Assembly: GCA_036489765.1 (NCBI GenBank)
Contig: DASXFE010000087.1
Location: 32,966-96,965, forward strand
DNA length: 64,000 bases
From: DATARH01 sp036489765
Lineage (GTDB): Bacteria; Pseudomonadota; Alphaproteobacteria; ATCC43930; CGMCC-115725
Reading direction: 5' to 3'
The first letter of the stretch is position 1, and every line of letters begins with the position of its first letter. Positions 16,580 to 23,655 of this stretch are shown piece after piece. Position numbers and translations under genes: made by a program. The notes under the pieces are model-generated. The model searched no databases, was not told the origin of the DNA, and was given only the letters and a program-made list of their open reading frames with translations.

Positions 16580-18481
16580 ATGACGCGGCGCCGGATCGTG
16601 CTGCTCGCGGTGGTGGTCTTGGCGCTGGGCGGGGCGGCGATGCTGGTGCCGCTCAACAGCCTGCGCGGGCCGATCGAGACGGCGGCGAGCCGGGCGCTCG
16701 ATCGCCAAGTCCGGGTCGCCGGGTCGCTGCATCTGACGTTGTTTCCCGAGTTCGGCATTTCGCTGAAGAACGTGTCGATCGCCAATTCGGCGGGCGCGCA
16801 CGACCCCGAGATGGTGACGGTCGGCAAGATCATCGTCGGCGCCAGGCTGATGCCGTTGCTGTCGGGTCGGCTGGTGACGACCAAGATCGTTCTGAAACGG
16901 CCCGTCATCCACCTCGAGCTCGGAAAAGATGGCGTCGCCAATTGGCAGTTTGGCGCGCGCACCCAAGGGCTTGCGGAAAATCCCTTCAGCGACGGCCGGC
17001 TCGGCATCAAAGACGCGCGCATCGAGAACGGCGAGGTGACCTATTTCGACGCCGCTATCGGCAAGACGCAGACGCTGAGCGCCGTGTCGCTGACGCTGGC
17101 GATGGCCGGGTCGAAGGAAGCGGGGCACAAGCTGACCGTGGAGGGCACGGCGACACATCAATCGGTGCCGCTTCAGCTCGCGGCCTCGCTCGACGATCTT
17201 GACGGGTTCATCAAGGGCGGGGCGAGCCAGGGCCGGGTTCGGGTCCGCTCGGCGATGGTCAATATCGATTTCACCGGACGGCTCGCCGTCGGCGGTGCGC
17301 TCGACGGCAAGCTTTCGCTCGATGCGCCGTCGTTGCGCCGGCTGGCCGGATGGGCCGGTCACCCGCTGCCGCCGGGGAACGGGCTCGGCGCCGTCACAGT
17401 GACGGCCGCGGTCCGGGGAAAGGACGGGGTCTACACGCTGTCGAAAGCCGATATCGGGCTCGACCGGATGAAGCTCGCCGGTACGCTGGCGATCGATGCG
17501 CGGCTCGCGGTGCCGTCGCTCAACGGCTCGCTCAGCGTCGACCGCCTCGATACCGGACCCTATCTCGCCCCCGGCAACGCCGAGGACGTGACCAAGGTGG
17601 CAAAGGCGCCCGACCGCAACACGCCGCTCGCGCTGGGGGCGCTGAAGAGCGCCGATGCCGACCTGAAGCTCGCGGTGGGCGGGCTCGTGCTGCCGGATTT
17701 CGAGATCGATCGGGCGGCAATCGCAGCCGTGTTGAAGAAGGGGATCCTGCAGGCGCAGCTCACCAGCTTTACGGCCTATGGCGGCAGCGGGAAGGGCACG
17801 GTGACGCTCGATCCCAGCGGCGCGTTACCGACCCTGCGCGCCGATATCGACATGAGCGGGGTCAGGGTCGAGGCCTTTCTCGCCGAGATGGCGGGAGTGC
17901 GGCGCATCGCCGGCAGCGGCGCCATCCGCCTCGACATCGCCTCGCGCGGGCGATCCGAGCTCGACATCGTCCGCAACCTGAGCGGCAAGGGTTCGCTGAC
18001 GGTCGGCAACGGCTCGATCGCCGGCGCCGATTTGGGGGCGGTCGCCCGGCTCGTGCAATCGACGCTGACCGGAAGTTTCCTGACCGGCGCGGTCGGCGAC
18101 AACGCGCGCACAGCGTTCGGCACCCTGTCGGCGTCGTTCACGATCGAGGGCGGCATCGTGCGGGTCGGCGCGCTGCGGCTCGTCAACCCGGTCGTCGAGA
18201 TGACCGGGGCCGGCACGATCAACCTCGCCACGCGGCAGATCGATTTCCGCTTCGAGCCGCACGCGCTCCAAGGGATGCCGGGCCTCAACCTCGTCGATAT
18301 CGGCATCCCGTTCTACGTCCGCGGCTCTTGGGACCATCCCAGCTTCGCCCCCGACACCGCCGGCCTCGCGAAAGGCATCGTCGGCACGGTCGGCGGCCTC
18401 GGCAGCAAGGCGGTGGGCCTGCCCGGCGAGGTTCTGAAGGCGCCCGGCGACGTGCTGCACTCGCTGCTCGGGGGGAATTAG
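16580..18481 (+). CDS. AsmA-family envelope protein
   Basis: A 633-residue protein with an N-terminal membrane anchor (residues 5-24, IVLLAVVVLALGGAAMLVPL) and a long periplasmic beta-rich region. The AsmA start (LNSLRGPIETAASRALDRQV, then VAGSLHLTLFPEFGISLKNVSIAN) and C-terminal AsmA_2 pattern (RSELDIVRNLSGKGSLTVGNGSIAGAD) are clear. The family forms lipid-conducting grooves between inner and outer membrane and affects outer-membrane assembly. The gene follows GAGGAGGG and has no operon partner; the toxin gene converges on it. Confidence 0.85.
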   Translation: MTRRRIVLLAVVVLALGGAAMLVPLNSLRGPIETAASRALDRQVRVAGSLHLTLFPEFGISLKNVSIANSAGAHDPEMVTVGKIIVGARLMPLLSGRLVTTKIVLKRPVIHLELGKDGVANWQFGARTQGLAENPFSDGRLGIKDARIENGEVTYFDAAIGKTQTLSAVSLTLAMAGSKEAGHKLTVEGTATHQSVPLQLAASLDDLDGFIKGGASQGRVRVRSAMVNIDFTGRLAVGGALDGKLSLDAPSLRRLAGWAGHPLPPGNGLGAVTVTAAVRGKDGVYTLSKADIGLDRMKLAGTLAIDARLAVPSLNGSLSVDRLDTGPYLAPGNAEDVTKVAKAPDRNTPLALGALKSADADLKLAVGGLVLPDFEIDRAAIAAVLKKGILQAQLTSFTAYGGSGKGTVTLDPSGALPTLRADIDMSGVRVEAFLAEMAGVRRIAGSGAIRLDIASRGRSELDIVRNLSGKGSLTVGNGSIAGADLGAVARLVQSTLTGSFLTGAVGDNARTAFGTLSASFTIEGGIVRVGALRLVNPVVEMTGAGTINLATRQIDFRFEPHALQGMPGLNLVDIGIPFYVRGSWDHPSFAPDTAGLAKGIVGTVGGLGSKAVGLPGEVLKAPGDVLHSLLGGN

Positions 18482-18496
18482 CGGGGCCGGGTGCCA

Positions 18497-18832
18497 CTAG
18501 CCAATCAGCCCCATCACGAAGGTTATGGCTGTATCCACTCGGGCCATCTCGTCCGCGGTGAGGCGGCCGATCGAGGCACCAATACGCCGACGTAGAACCG
18601 TCATCGGTTTATCGACCATTACCTGCGAGCGCAGTCGGAGGCCATTGGTTTCGCTTGGCTCAATCGTGACCCGAAAAATGCGACCCGCGATCACCTCAGA
18701 CGTCATCTGACAGACCACCACGGAAAGGTGAGAGTCGGGCAGGATGTCACTCTGAACGACAACCGCTGGTCGTGGCTTGCCGAAATCTCCGAAGGTCGCA
18801 ACGGTTACGACGTCACCACGGCGTATCGGCAT
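18497..18832 (-). CDS. MazF/PemK-type toxin (mRNA interferase)
   Basis: A 111-residue protein of the MazF/PemK fold: MPIRRGDVVTVA at the start (first strand), then GKPRPAVVVQSD (catalytic Arg after the Pro), VVCQMTSEV, and the Ser/Thr-rich strand near SQVMVDKPMTVLRRRIG. MazF toxins cut mRNA at short sequences. Its start overlaps the antitoxin gene by 20 bases, the usual coupled arrangement. Base composition is visibly lower in GC than the flanking genes, consistent with acquisition by transfer. Confidence 0.88.
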   Translation of the reverse strand: MPIRRGDVVTVATFGDFGKPRPAVVVQSDILPDSHLSVVVCQMTSEVIAGRIFRVTIEPSETNGLRLRSQVMVDKPMTVLRRRIGASIGRLTADEMARVDTAITFVMGLIG

Positions 18833-19025
18833 CGAATTCGGACACGGCTTCGATCCACCTCATCGCCTCTTCCTCGTCCTCAGGATTGAGCATGGCCACC
18901 TCAGCGGCAACCTGCCTTCTGAACTCCTCGGAGCGAGCGTCAGGAACCACGAGCCTCAATTCCCGCAGTCCCTTCGCGCGGCGTCGCTCGCGCATTGCCT
19001 TCATCCTCTCGGCGGGAACCGCCAA
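18813..19025 (-). CDS. MazE-like antitoxin (DUF3018 type)
   Basis: A 70-residue basic protein: RMKAMRERRRAKGLRELRLVVPDAR followed by an acidic C-terminal region (NPEDEEEAMRWIEAVSEFDAD). The first part matches the DUF3018/MazE-like antitoxin DNA-binding motif and the acidic tail should neutralise the toxin. TTG at 19025 is chosen because AGGAGG sits exactly 5 bases upstream; the in-frame ATG at 19004 lacks such a site. It is the first gene of the operon with the toxin. Confidence 0.82.
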   Translation of the reverse strand: MAVPAERMKAMRERRRAKGLRELRLVVPDARSEEFRRQVAAEVAMLNPEDEEEAMRWIEAVSEFDADTPW

Positions 19026-19051
19026 CCGAACCTCCTACTATACGAAATCAA

Positions 19052-19080
19052 TATGTAACGCGTTACCCTGGGTCCTTCAA
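19052..19080 (-). promoter_or_regulatory. Promoter and palindromic operator of the toxin-antitoxin operon
   Basis: On the minus strand, TTGAAG (19080-19075) and TACATA (19057-19052) are separated by exactly 17 bases, as in a sigma-70 promoter. A perfect 12-base palindrome, GTAACGCGTTAC (19055-19066), overlaps the -10 box and spacer. That is where an autorepressing antitoxin/toxin complex would be expected to bind. The promoter ends only 16 bases before the AGGAGG of the antitoxin gene. Confidence 0.6.
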
Positions 19081-19082
19081 TC

Positions 19083-19859
19083 CTAGCGGTTCTTCCAATC
19101 CGGCCGGCGCTTCTCGGAAAACGCCTTCGGGCCCTCGATGTAGTCTTCGCTCGCGAGGTTGGCGGCGACGGCGGGGTAGGTGGTGCGCATCGCGGCGGCG
19201 AGGGTGGGCTCGTCGAGGCTGCGATAGACCGATTGCTTCGAGGCTCGGATCGCCATCGGCGAGCACTCGAGGATCTGGGCGGCCCAGCGCTTCGCCGCGG
19301 CGACCGCTTCCCCCGGTGGCACCACCTCGTTGACGAAGCCCATCTGATAGCCCTCCTGTGCGGAGACGCGGCGGCCGGTGAGGATCATGCCGAGCGCCCA
19401 TTTCTGCGGAATCATCCGCGGCAGTCGGTGGACGCCGCTGCCGGCGATGAGGCCGACGCGGGGCTCGGGCAGGGCGAAGACCGCGTTTTCTGCGGCGATG
19501 ATGATGTCGCAGGCGAGCGCCGTCTCGAACCCGCCGCCCATCGCGATGCCGTTGACCGCGGCGATCAGCGGCTTTTCGAGGTCGAAGCGGCTCGTGATAC
19601 CGGCGAACCCGGTCTTTGGCCGGGGGCCGCGGCGGCCGGCGGCCTGGATCTTGAGGTCGTTGCCGGCCGAGAAGGCGCGCTCGCCGGTGCCGGTGATGAT
19701 GCCGACCCACAGCTCGGGATCGGCGGCGAACTCGTTCCAGATCGCGTCGAACTCCCAATGCGCCTCGCTGTGCAGCGCGTTCAGCACCTCGGGCCGGTTG
19801 ATCGTGACGATGCGCAGCCGCCCCTCGTCCTCGACCTTGCAGAAACGGTACTCGGCCAT
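19083..19859 (-). CDS. Enoyl-CoA hydratase/isomerase-family protein
   Basis: A 258-residue crotonase-fold protein: RAFSAGNDLK (oxyanion-hole region, residues about 64-73), then AAVNGIAMGGGFETALACDIIIA and ALPEPRVGLIAGSGVHRLPR. The Glu of PEPRVGL and the glycine-rich loop agree with hydratases of the CaiD (carnitinyl-CoA dehydratase) style, but the substrate is uncertain. The ATG at 19859 follows GAGGAGAG at good spacing; a longer frame upstream is rejected because it encodes intergenic repeat sequence. The TetR gene lies upstream on the same strand. Confidence 0.83.
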   Translation of the reverse strand: MAEYRFCKVEDEGRLRIVTINRPEVLNALHSEAHWEFDAIWNEFAADPELWVGIITGTGERAFSAGNDLKIQAAGRRGPRPKTGFAGITSRFDLEKPLIAAVNGIAMGGGFETALACDIIIAAENAVFALPEPRVGLIAGSGVHRLPRMIPQKWALGMILTGRRVSAQEGYQMGFVNEVVPPGEAVAAAKRWAAQILECSPMAIRASKQSVYRSLDEPTLAAAMRTTYPAVAANLASEDYIEGPKAFSEKRRPDWKNR

Positions 19860-19884
19860 CGCGCGTCTCTCCTCATTTCTCCCT

Positions 19885-19965
19885 CCACCGGGCTTGTCCC
19901 GGTGGTCCACGTCTTTGGCAATGAGGACGGTTGCAAGACGTGGGTGGCCGGGTCAAGCCCGGCCA
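19885..19965. repeat. Dispersed palindromic element between hydratase and TetR genes
   Basis: GGCTTGTCCCGGTGGTCCAC plus GTCTT (19891-19915) is mirrored by AAGACGTGGGTGGCCGGGTC plus AAGCC (19935-19959) with a few mismatches, around a loop of about 19 bases. It fills most of the gap between the TetR stop (19975) and the hydratase start (19859). This kind of element is often multi-copy in such genomes; only one copy is in the window. Confidence 0.6.
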
Positions 19966-19974
19966 AGGGGAAAA

Positions 19975-20571
19975 TCAGGGGTGCAGGCGCAACACCGTGT
20001 CGGCGGCGGCGGCGGCGCGGCGGGCGATATCGCGGTCGGTCGGCGGGTCGGCGACGCGGAGGAGGAGGCCGATCATCAGGTCGCCCCACAGGAGCGCGCG
20101 GTATTCGTCGCCGATCTCGGCGGCATCGCCGGGGCCGACGAGTCCGGCGGTTTGGGCCTCGGTGAAGAGCGTGGTAAGGGTCGCGCGGGTGGCGTCGCGG
20201 CCGCTTTCGCTGAGAACGCGCGCGAGTTCCGGCGAGCGTTCCGCCTCGGAGACGCCGAGGCGCATCATTGCCAGTACCGGTGGGGCGCTCGCTTCGCGCA
20301 GCAGGTTTTCGCCGAAACGCACGAGCGTGTCGCGCAGCCCGGCCCGGTCGCCCGGCGTCGGCAAGTCGCCGGGCGGGCGCATGCGATCGGTGCGGGTGGC
20401 AATGCAGGCGACGAGGATCGCCTGCTTGCTGCCGAAGAGAGCGTACAGCTCGCGCTTCGACACCTTCGCCCGCGTCGCGATGTCGAGCGTGCTGGTACCG
20501 GCGTAGCCCTGCTCGGTAAAGGCCTCGAACGCCGCCCGCAGGATGCGGCCTCGGGCCGGCGTTTCCGGCAT
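19975..20571 (-). CDS. TetR/AcrR-family transcriptional regulator
   Basis: A 198-residue regulator. The N-terminal helix-turn-helix spans about residues 8-50 (ILRAAFEAFTEQGYAGTSTLDIATRAKVSKRELYALFGSK split by the recognition helix), and the helical ligand domain follows. It probably represses itself, since a perfect inverted repeat (20586-20605) lies 14 bases upstream of its ATG. The hydratase gene downstream on the same strand is a possible target. The ligand is unknown. Confidence 0.88.
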   Translation of the reverse strand: MPETPARGRILRAAFEAFTEQGYAGTSTLDIATRAKVSKRELYALFGSKQAILVACIATRTDRMRPPGDLPTPGDRAGLRDTLVRFGENLLREASAPPVLAMMRLGVSEAERSPELARVLSESGRDATRATLTTLFTEAQTAGLVGPGDAAEIGDEYRALLWGDLMIGLLLRVADPPTDRDIARRAAAAADTVLRLHP

Positions 20572-20585
20572 GTCTCGGACTCCTC

Positions 20586-20605
20586 ACGGTACTGAAAGGT
20601 ACCGT
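20586..20605. promoter_or_regulatory. Operator-like inverted repeat for the TetR regulator
   Basis: ACGGTAC, a 6-base spacer TGAAAG, and GTACCGT form a perfect 7-base inverted repeat. The GGTAC...GTACC core is typical of TetR/AcrR operators. It sits between the TetR start codon (20571) and the TonB-receptor stop (20613), so self-regulation is the simplest reading. Confidence 0.6.
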
Positions 20606-20612
20606 AGCACAG

Positions 20613-22817
20613 TCAGAACTCCTTGGTGAGGCTCAGAAAGGCGGTGCGGCGGGGGCCGTACTGGTCGGCGAAGACGCCGATCCCGGTCTGGCTGCGCAGC
20701 AGGTAGATCTCGTCGAGGAGGTTGACGACGCTGAGCCGAATCGTCACCGGCCCGCCCGGCGCGTTGGCAAAGCGGTGGGTGATGCTGAGGTTGACCTGCT
20801 CGTAGGACGGCACGGTTTCGCCGTTGAACTGGGTGTCATTGTCCGGCTGGCTGCGCAGCCCCGACCCGGCGATCACATCGGCGGCAAAGCGTGTCCCTTC
20901 CCATGTGTAGGCGACGCCGCCCGAGGCGGTATAGAGCTGGCTGTGGTCGGTATTGACGAGCATGCCGTCGGCCGAGGCGAGGTCGGACGGGCTGAAGTTG
21001 AACTGCGCCGAGTCGATGCCCTCCGCCTTCTGCTTGGCGACCGCCAAATTGCCGTAGAAATCGAAGGCGCCGAGCGTGTAGTCGGTGGTCAGCTCGATGC
21101 CCTGGTTGATGCCCATGTGGTAGTTGAACGGCGTCAGGATCACCGGCGCGCCGAACTGGCCTTCGTCGAGCAGGTTGCGGGAATATTTGTAATAGGCGTC
21201 GACCCCCGCCTTGAGGCCCGGGAGCAAATCCTGCGTGACGCCGACATCGAAATATTGCGCGCGCTCGTTCTTGATCGGGCCGTTGGTCGTGACGGCCGGC
21301 GCGGCGCTGGTGCCGGCGTAGCGCGCGAGGTTCTGCGTCGGCACGAGTTCCTGCGGCGGCGGGGTGAAATAGCTGGCATAGCCGGCGTGGAGAGTTGTCG
21401 ACGGGGTCGCGTTCCATACCACGCTGAGGCGCGGGCTCACCTGGCTCCCCGTCGTGTAGCCGTTGACCACGTCGAAGCGCAGGCCCGGGTTGATCGTCAG
21501 CGTGTCGAGCACCTTCCATTCGTCGTGCGCATAGGCGCTGTAGGCAAAACCGGTCTTGGCGCTCGATGCGGCGACGTCGCTGGTCGTCGTCGCGAAGATC
21601 GGGTTGCCGGAGGGATCGGTGCCGGTCTGGTCGAGCACGACCGAGTTCGTGTTGCTGGTCACGTGCTCTTCGGTGAGCAGAATCCCGCCCCGCAGCGTGT
21701 GCGCGGCGTTGAGGCGATAGGTGAACTCGCCTTGCAGGTTGTTGGCCCAGCTCGTGCGCGAGGCATCTTCGCCGATGCCGTTGAAGGCGAGGTCGCCCAA
21801 CAGGTCGGGGTGGTAGTGCAGCGTGCTGTACTTCGTCACCGCCGAAAGCTGGAAGTCGAGCGGACCCTCGGAGTGGAGGAACGAGGCGGCCGCAGATTTG
21901 CTTGTCTCGGTCTGGTGCTCGTTGAGGTTGGCCGAGTTGAAGGAAGCGGACGGGATGTCGTTGATCGCGGCGATGCCGGTGAGGGTCGGCTGTCCCGGAT
22001 TGTCCGCGATCTGGAACTGCGAGCCGAACTCACCGGCCATAAAGCTGACCTTGTTGTTGGGGTCGAGGATCTTTTCGAGATAAGCGAAATCGTGCGTCTG
22101 CTCGCTCTTGTCGTGGAGCTGGTTGTAGGCGGGAGTGACACCGTTGATGCCGTGATCGGTCAACAGGTAGTCGCCGGAGAAGTAGTAGTTCCACCCCTGC
22201 GCCGCGCCCGCGTATTCGAGGCTCGGGTCGAACGTGCCCTGGCTGCCGCCGGATAGCGTGATCGCGCCCCCCGGCTCGAACAGCCCGCTCTTCGACTGGA
22301 TGTCGACGATGCCGGCGGTCCGCAAGCCGTATTGCGCCGGCAGGGCGCCGGTGATCAGCGTCATCGAGTCGACGAAGCGGGTACTGAGGTCCTGCCCGAA
22401 AAAGCTGACCCCATCGGGAAGGATCACTCCGTCGATCCGATACTGCACGTTGAGGTGCTCGTTGCGGACGTGGAGACCGCTGTTGGCGGCGTTATCCTGG
22501 TCGACGCCCGGCATCTGCAGGATCGCGTCGTTGATCGGCGTATTGGAGCCGCCCGGCAGGTCCTGGATCGCGTCGTGGGTCAGTTTGTAGGTCGAGGCGC
22601 CGGTCCGCGGCTCGATATTGACGCGCGCGGTGTTGAGCTGGGTGGCGACGACTTCGATGTCGGGCAGTGTCACCGCCTCGCCCTGGTCGGCGGGTGCGGC
22701 CGCGCCGCCTAGGGCGAGGGAAGGGGCGGTGTCGTCGGCAAAAGCAGGGGCGGACAGCGCGCACGCGAGGGCGGCCGCAGCCGCGCCGCGCCCGGCGGTC
22801 CACAAGGATCGGGACAT
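20613..22817 (-). CDS. TonB-dependent outer-membrane receptor
   Basis: A 734-residue protein with a signal peptide (residues 1-27, ending AFA), a plug domain (about residues 60-175, with LPGGSNTPINDAILQMPGVDQ and ALPAQYGLRTAGIVDIQSKSG) and a beta-barrel ending in the aromatic FLSLTKEF. A TonB-box-like stretch near VTLPDIEVVATQ precedes the plug. It imports an unknown ligand (metal complex, siderophore or similar). A small secreted Cys/His-containing protein is encoded just upstream on the same strand, and a 21-base palindrome precedes both, suggesting metal-responsive control. Confidence 0.9.
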   Translation of the reverse strand: MSRSLWTAGRGAAAAALACALSAPAFADDTAPSLALGGAAAPADQGEAVTLPDIEVVATQLNTARVNIEPRTGASTYKLTHDAIQDLPGGSNTPINDAILQMPGVDQDNAANSGLHVRNEHLNVQYRIDGVILPDGVSFFGQDLSTRFVDSMTLITGALPAQYGLRTAGIVDIQSKSGLFEPGGAITLSGGSQGTFDPSLEYAGAAQGWNYYFSGDYLLTDHGINGVTPAYNQLHDKSEQTHDFAYLEKILDPNNKVSFMAGEFGSQFQIADNPGQPTLTGIAAINDIPSASFNSANLNEHQTETSKSAAASFLHSEGPLDFQLSAVTKYSTLHYHPDLLGDLAFNGIGEDASRTSWANNLQGEFTYRLNAAHTLRGGILLTEEHVTSNTNSVVLDQTGTDPSGNPIFATTTSDVAASSAKTGFAYSAYAHDEWKVLDTLTINPGLRFDVVNGYTTGSQVSPRLSVVWNATPSTTLHAGYASYFTPPPQELVPTQNLARYAGTSAAPAVTTNGPIKNERAQYFDVGVTQDLLPGLKAGVDAYYKYSRNLLDEGQFGAPVILTPFNYHMGINQGIELTTDYTLGAFDFYGNLAVAKQKAEGIDSAQFNFSPSDLASADGMLVNTDHSQLYTASGGVAYTWEGTRFAADVIAGSGLRSQPDNDTQFNGETVPSYEQVNLSITHRFANAPGGPVTIRLSVVNLLDEIYLLRSQTGIGVFADQYGPRRTAFLSLTKEF

Positions 22818-22884
22818 CAGTCACCTCGTGTCGATGCAATTTCGCGGCGAAGGCCGCGGGCGAAATCAACGGGTCATTGCGGCA

Positions 22885-23220
22885 TCAACAGAGAGGTGGG
22901 GCGCGGGCGCGGAAGGCGAGCGCGAGCGCGCCGGCGGTGAAATCGGCATCGTGCGGTTCGGGTGACGCGGCGAGCGGCGGTGGCGCCGGGGCAAACAGCG
23001 CCTCCGGCGTCGCCGCGCCCTGATGGTGCAGGGTCTGACAGATTTCGCAGCCGTCTGCATCGGCGCCGGGCGGCGTCGGCGTGACGCCGTGCGGCATGCT
23101 GGCGACCGTGTGAGCGAGCCGGCCCGCAAATGCCAGGTCGTGGTAATGCCAGCCGAAGAGCACCGCCTGGAACAGGATCGCGGCGACACCGATCAGCGCC
23201 GTCAGGCGCCGGTTTCTCAT
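22885..23220 (-). CDS. Small membrane/secreted protein, DUF2946-like, with TonB receptor
   Basis: A 111-residue protein from the ATG at 23220. It has an N-terminal hydrophobic segment (LTALIGVAAILFQAVLFGWHYH), then a low-complexity Pro/Ala region with a C-x-x-C motif (GCEICQTLHHQG) and nearby His residues. It resembles small proteins catalogued as DUF2946 that accompany TonB receptors in metal-uptake loci; this match is tentative. It ends 67 bases before the receptor gene, probably one operon. Upstream in-frame starts at 23244 and 23280 exist; the latter would overlap the palindrome. Confidence 0.55.
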   Translation of the reverse strand: MRNRRLTALIGVAAILFQAVLFGWHYHDLAFAGRLAHTVASMPHGVTPTPPGADADGCEICQTLHHQGAATPEALFAPAPPPLAASPEPHDADFTAGALALAFRARAPPLC

Positions 23221-23272
23221 ATCGTTCGCATAGGGGGCGAGCATCGCCGGCAGCCTAGGGCGGGCCTCGATA

Positions 23273-23293
23273 TAACGCAAACTATTTGCGTTA
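23273..23293. promoter_or_regulatory. 21-base palindrome upstream of the TonB-receptor operon
   Basis: TAACGCAAA, spacer CTA, then TTTGCGTTA: a perfect 9-base inverted repeat. It lies 53 bases upstream of the small-protein start (minus strand) and about 170 bases upstream of the first kdp-region ORF (plus strand). Size and symmetry recall Fur-superfamily boxes (Fur, Mur, Zur), though the sequence is not a classical Fur or Zur box. Confidence 0.55.
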
Positions 23294-23313
23294 AGCGCTC
23301 TCGAAAGACCGCA

Positions 23314-23366
23314 AATTTATATGAGTTCTTTATCTCGCCGTGCCTGGCGCCCTCTCGAATTTATAT
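23314..23366 (+). promoter_or_regulatory. Two AATTTATAT repeats in the kdp upstream region
   Basis: AATTTATAT occurs at 23314-23322 and again at 23358-23366, 44 bases apart (about four helical turns), in the AT-rich part of the region upstream of the kdp genes. KdpE sites in other bacteria are T/A-rich, so these are candidate KdpE boxes or promoter elements. The rest of the region up to 23460 shows nothing recognisable. Confidence 0.3.
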
Positions 23367-23460
23367 CGGCTTCCCCTGATGTTTGACCGCGAGCCGGCGG
23401 GCAGCGGTCGAGCGCGCCGTGGCGGGTTTGGCGTTGGGGCTTGGGGAACGGAGGGTGTCG

Positions 23461-23544
23461 ATGTTCGACGCGATCTACCTGGCGGTCGGTTTCGCCTTTC
23501 TGGCGGTGACCGTCTTTTACGTCGTCGCCTGCGACCGGCTTTAG
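23461..23544 (+). CDS. 27-residue hydrophobic peptide preceding kdpF
   Basis: A short open frame, MFDAIYLAVGFAFLAVTVFY followed by VVACDRL, forms one transmembrane helix with a charged C-terminal end. AACGGAGGGTGTCG before the ATG gives a strong ribosome-binding site. It ends 11 bases before kdpF and looks like a second KdpF-type peptide. Similar small frames before kdpF are, as far as I recall, found in other alphaproteobacterial kdp operons, but a function is not established. Confidence 0.6.
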   Translation: MFDAIYLAVGFAFLAVTVFYVVACDRL

Positions 23545-23555
23545 GAGCCCGTTCG

Positions 23556-23645
23556 ATGATCCTCGATTTCGCGCTCGGCGGCGCCGTGACCATCGGCCTT
23601 TTGCTCTATCTCGTCTACGCGCTCGTGCGCCCCGAACGGTTTTAA
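23556..23645 (+). CDS. kdpF: Potassium-transporting ATPase small subunit KdpF
   Basis: A 29-residue membrane peptide (MILDFALGGAVTIGLLLYLV followed by YALVRPERF) with the KdpF layout: one helix ending in the conserved (L/V)-x-(P)-E-(R/K)-F tail. It stabilises the KdpABC complex. It lies 10 bases upstream of kdpA. The gene is shorter than most annotation cut-offs. Confidence 0.85.
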   Translation: MILDFALGGAVTIGLLLYLVYALVRPERF

Positions 23646-23655
23646 GGAGCTCCCG

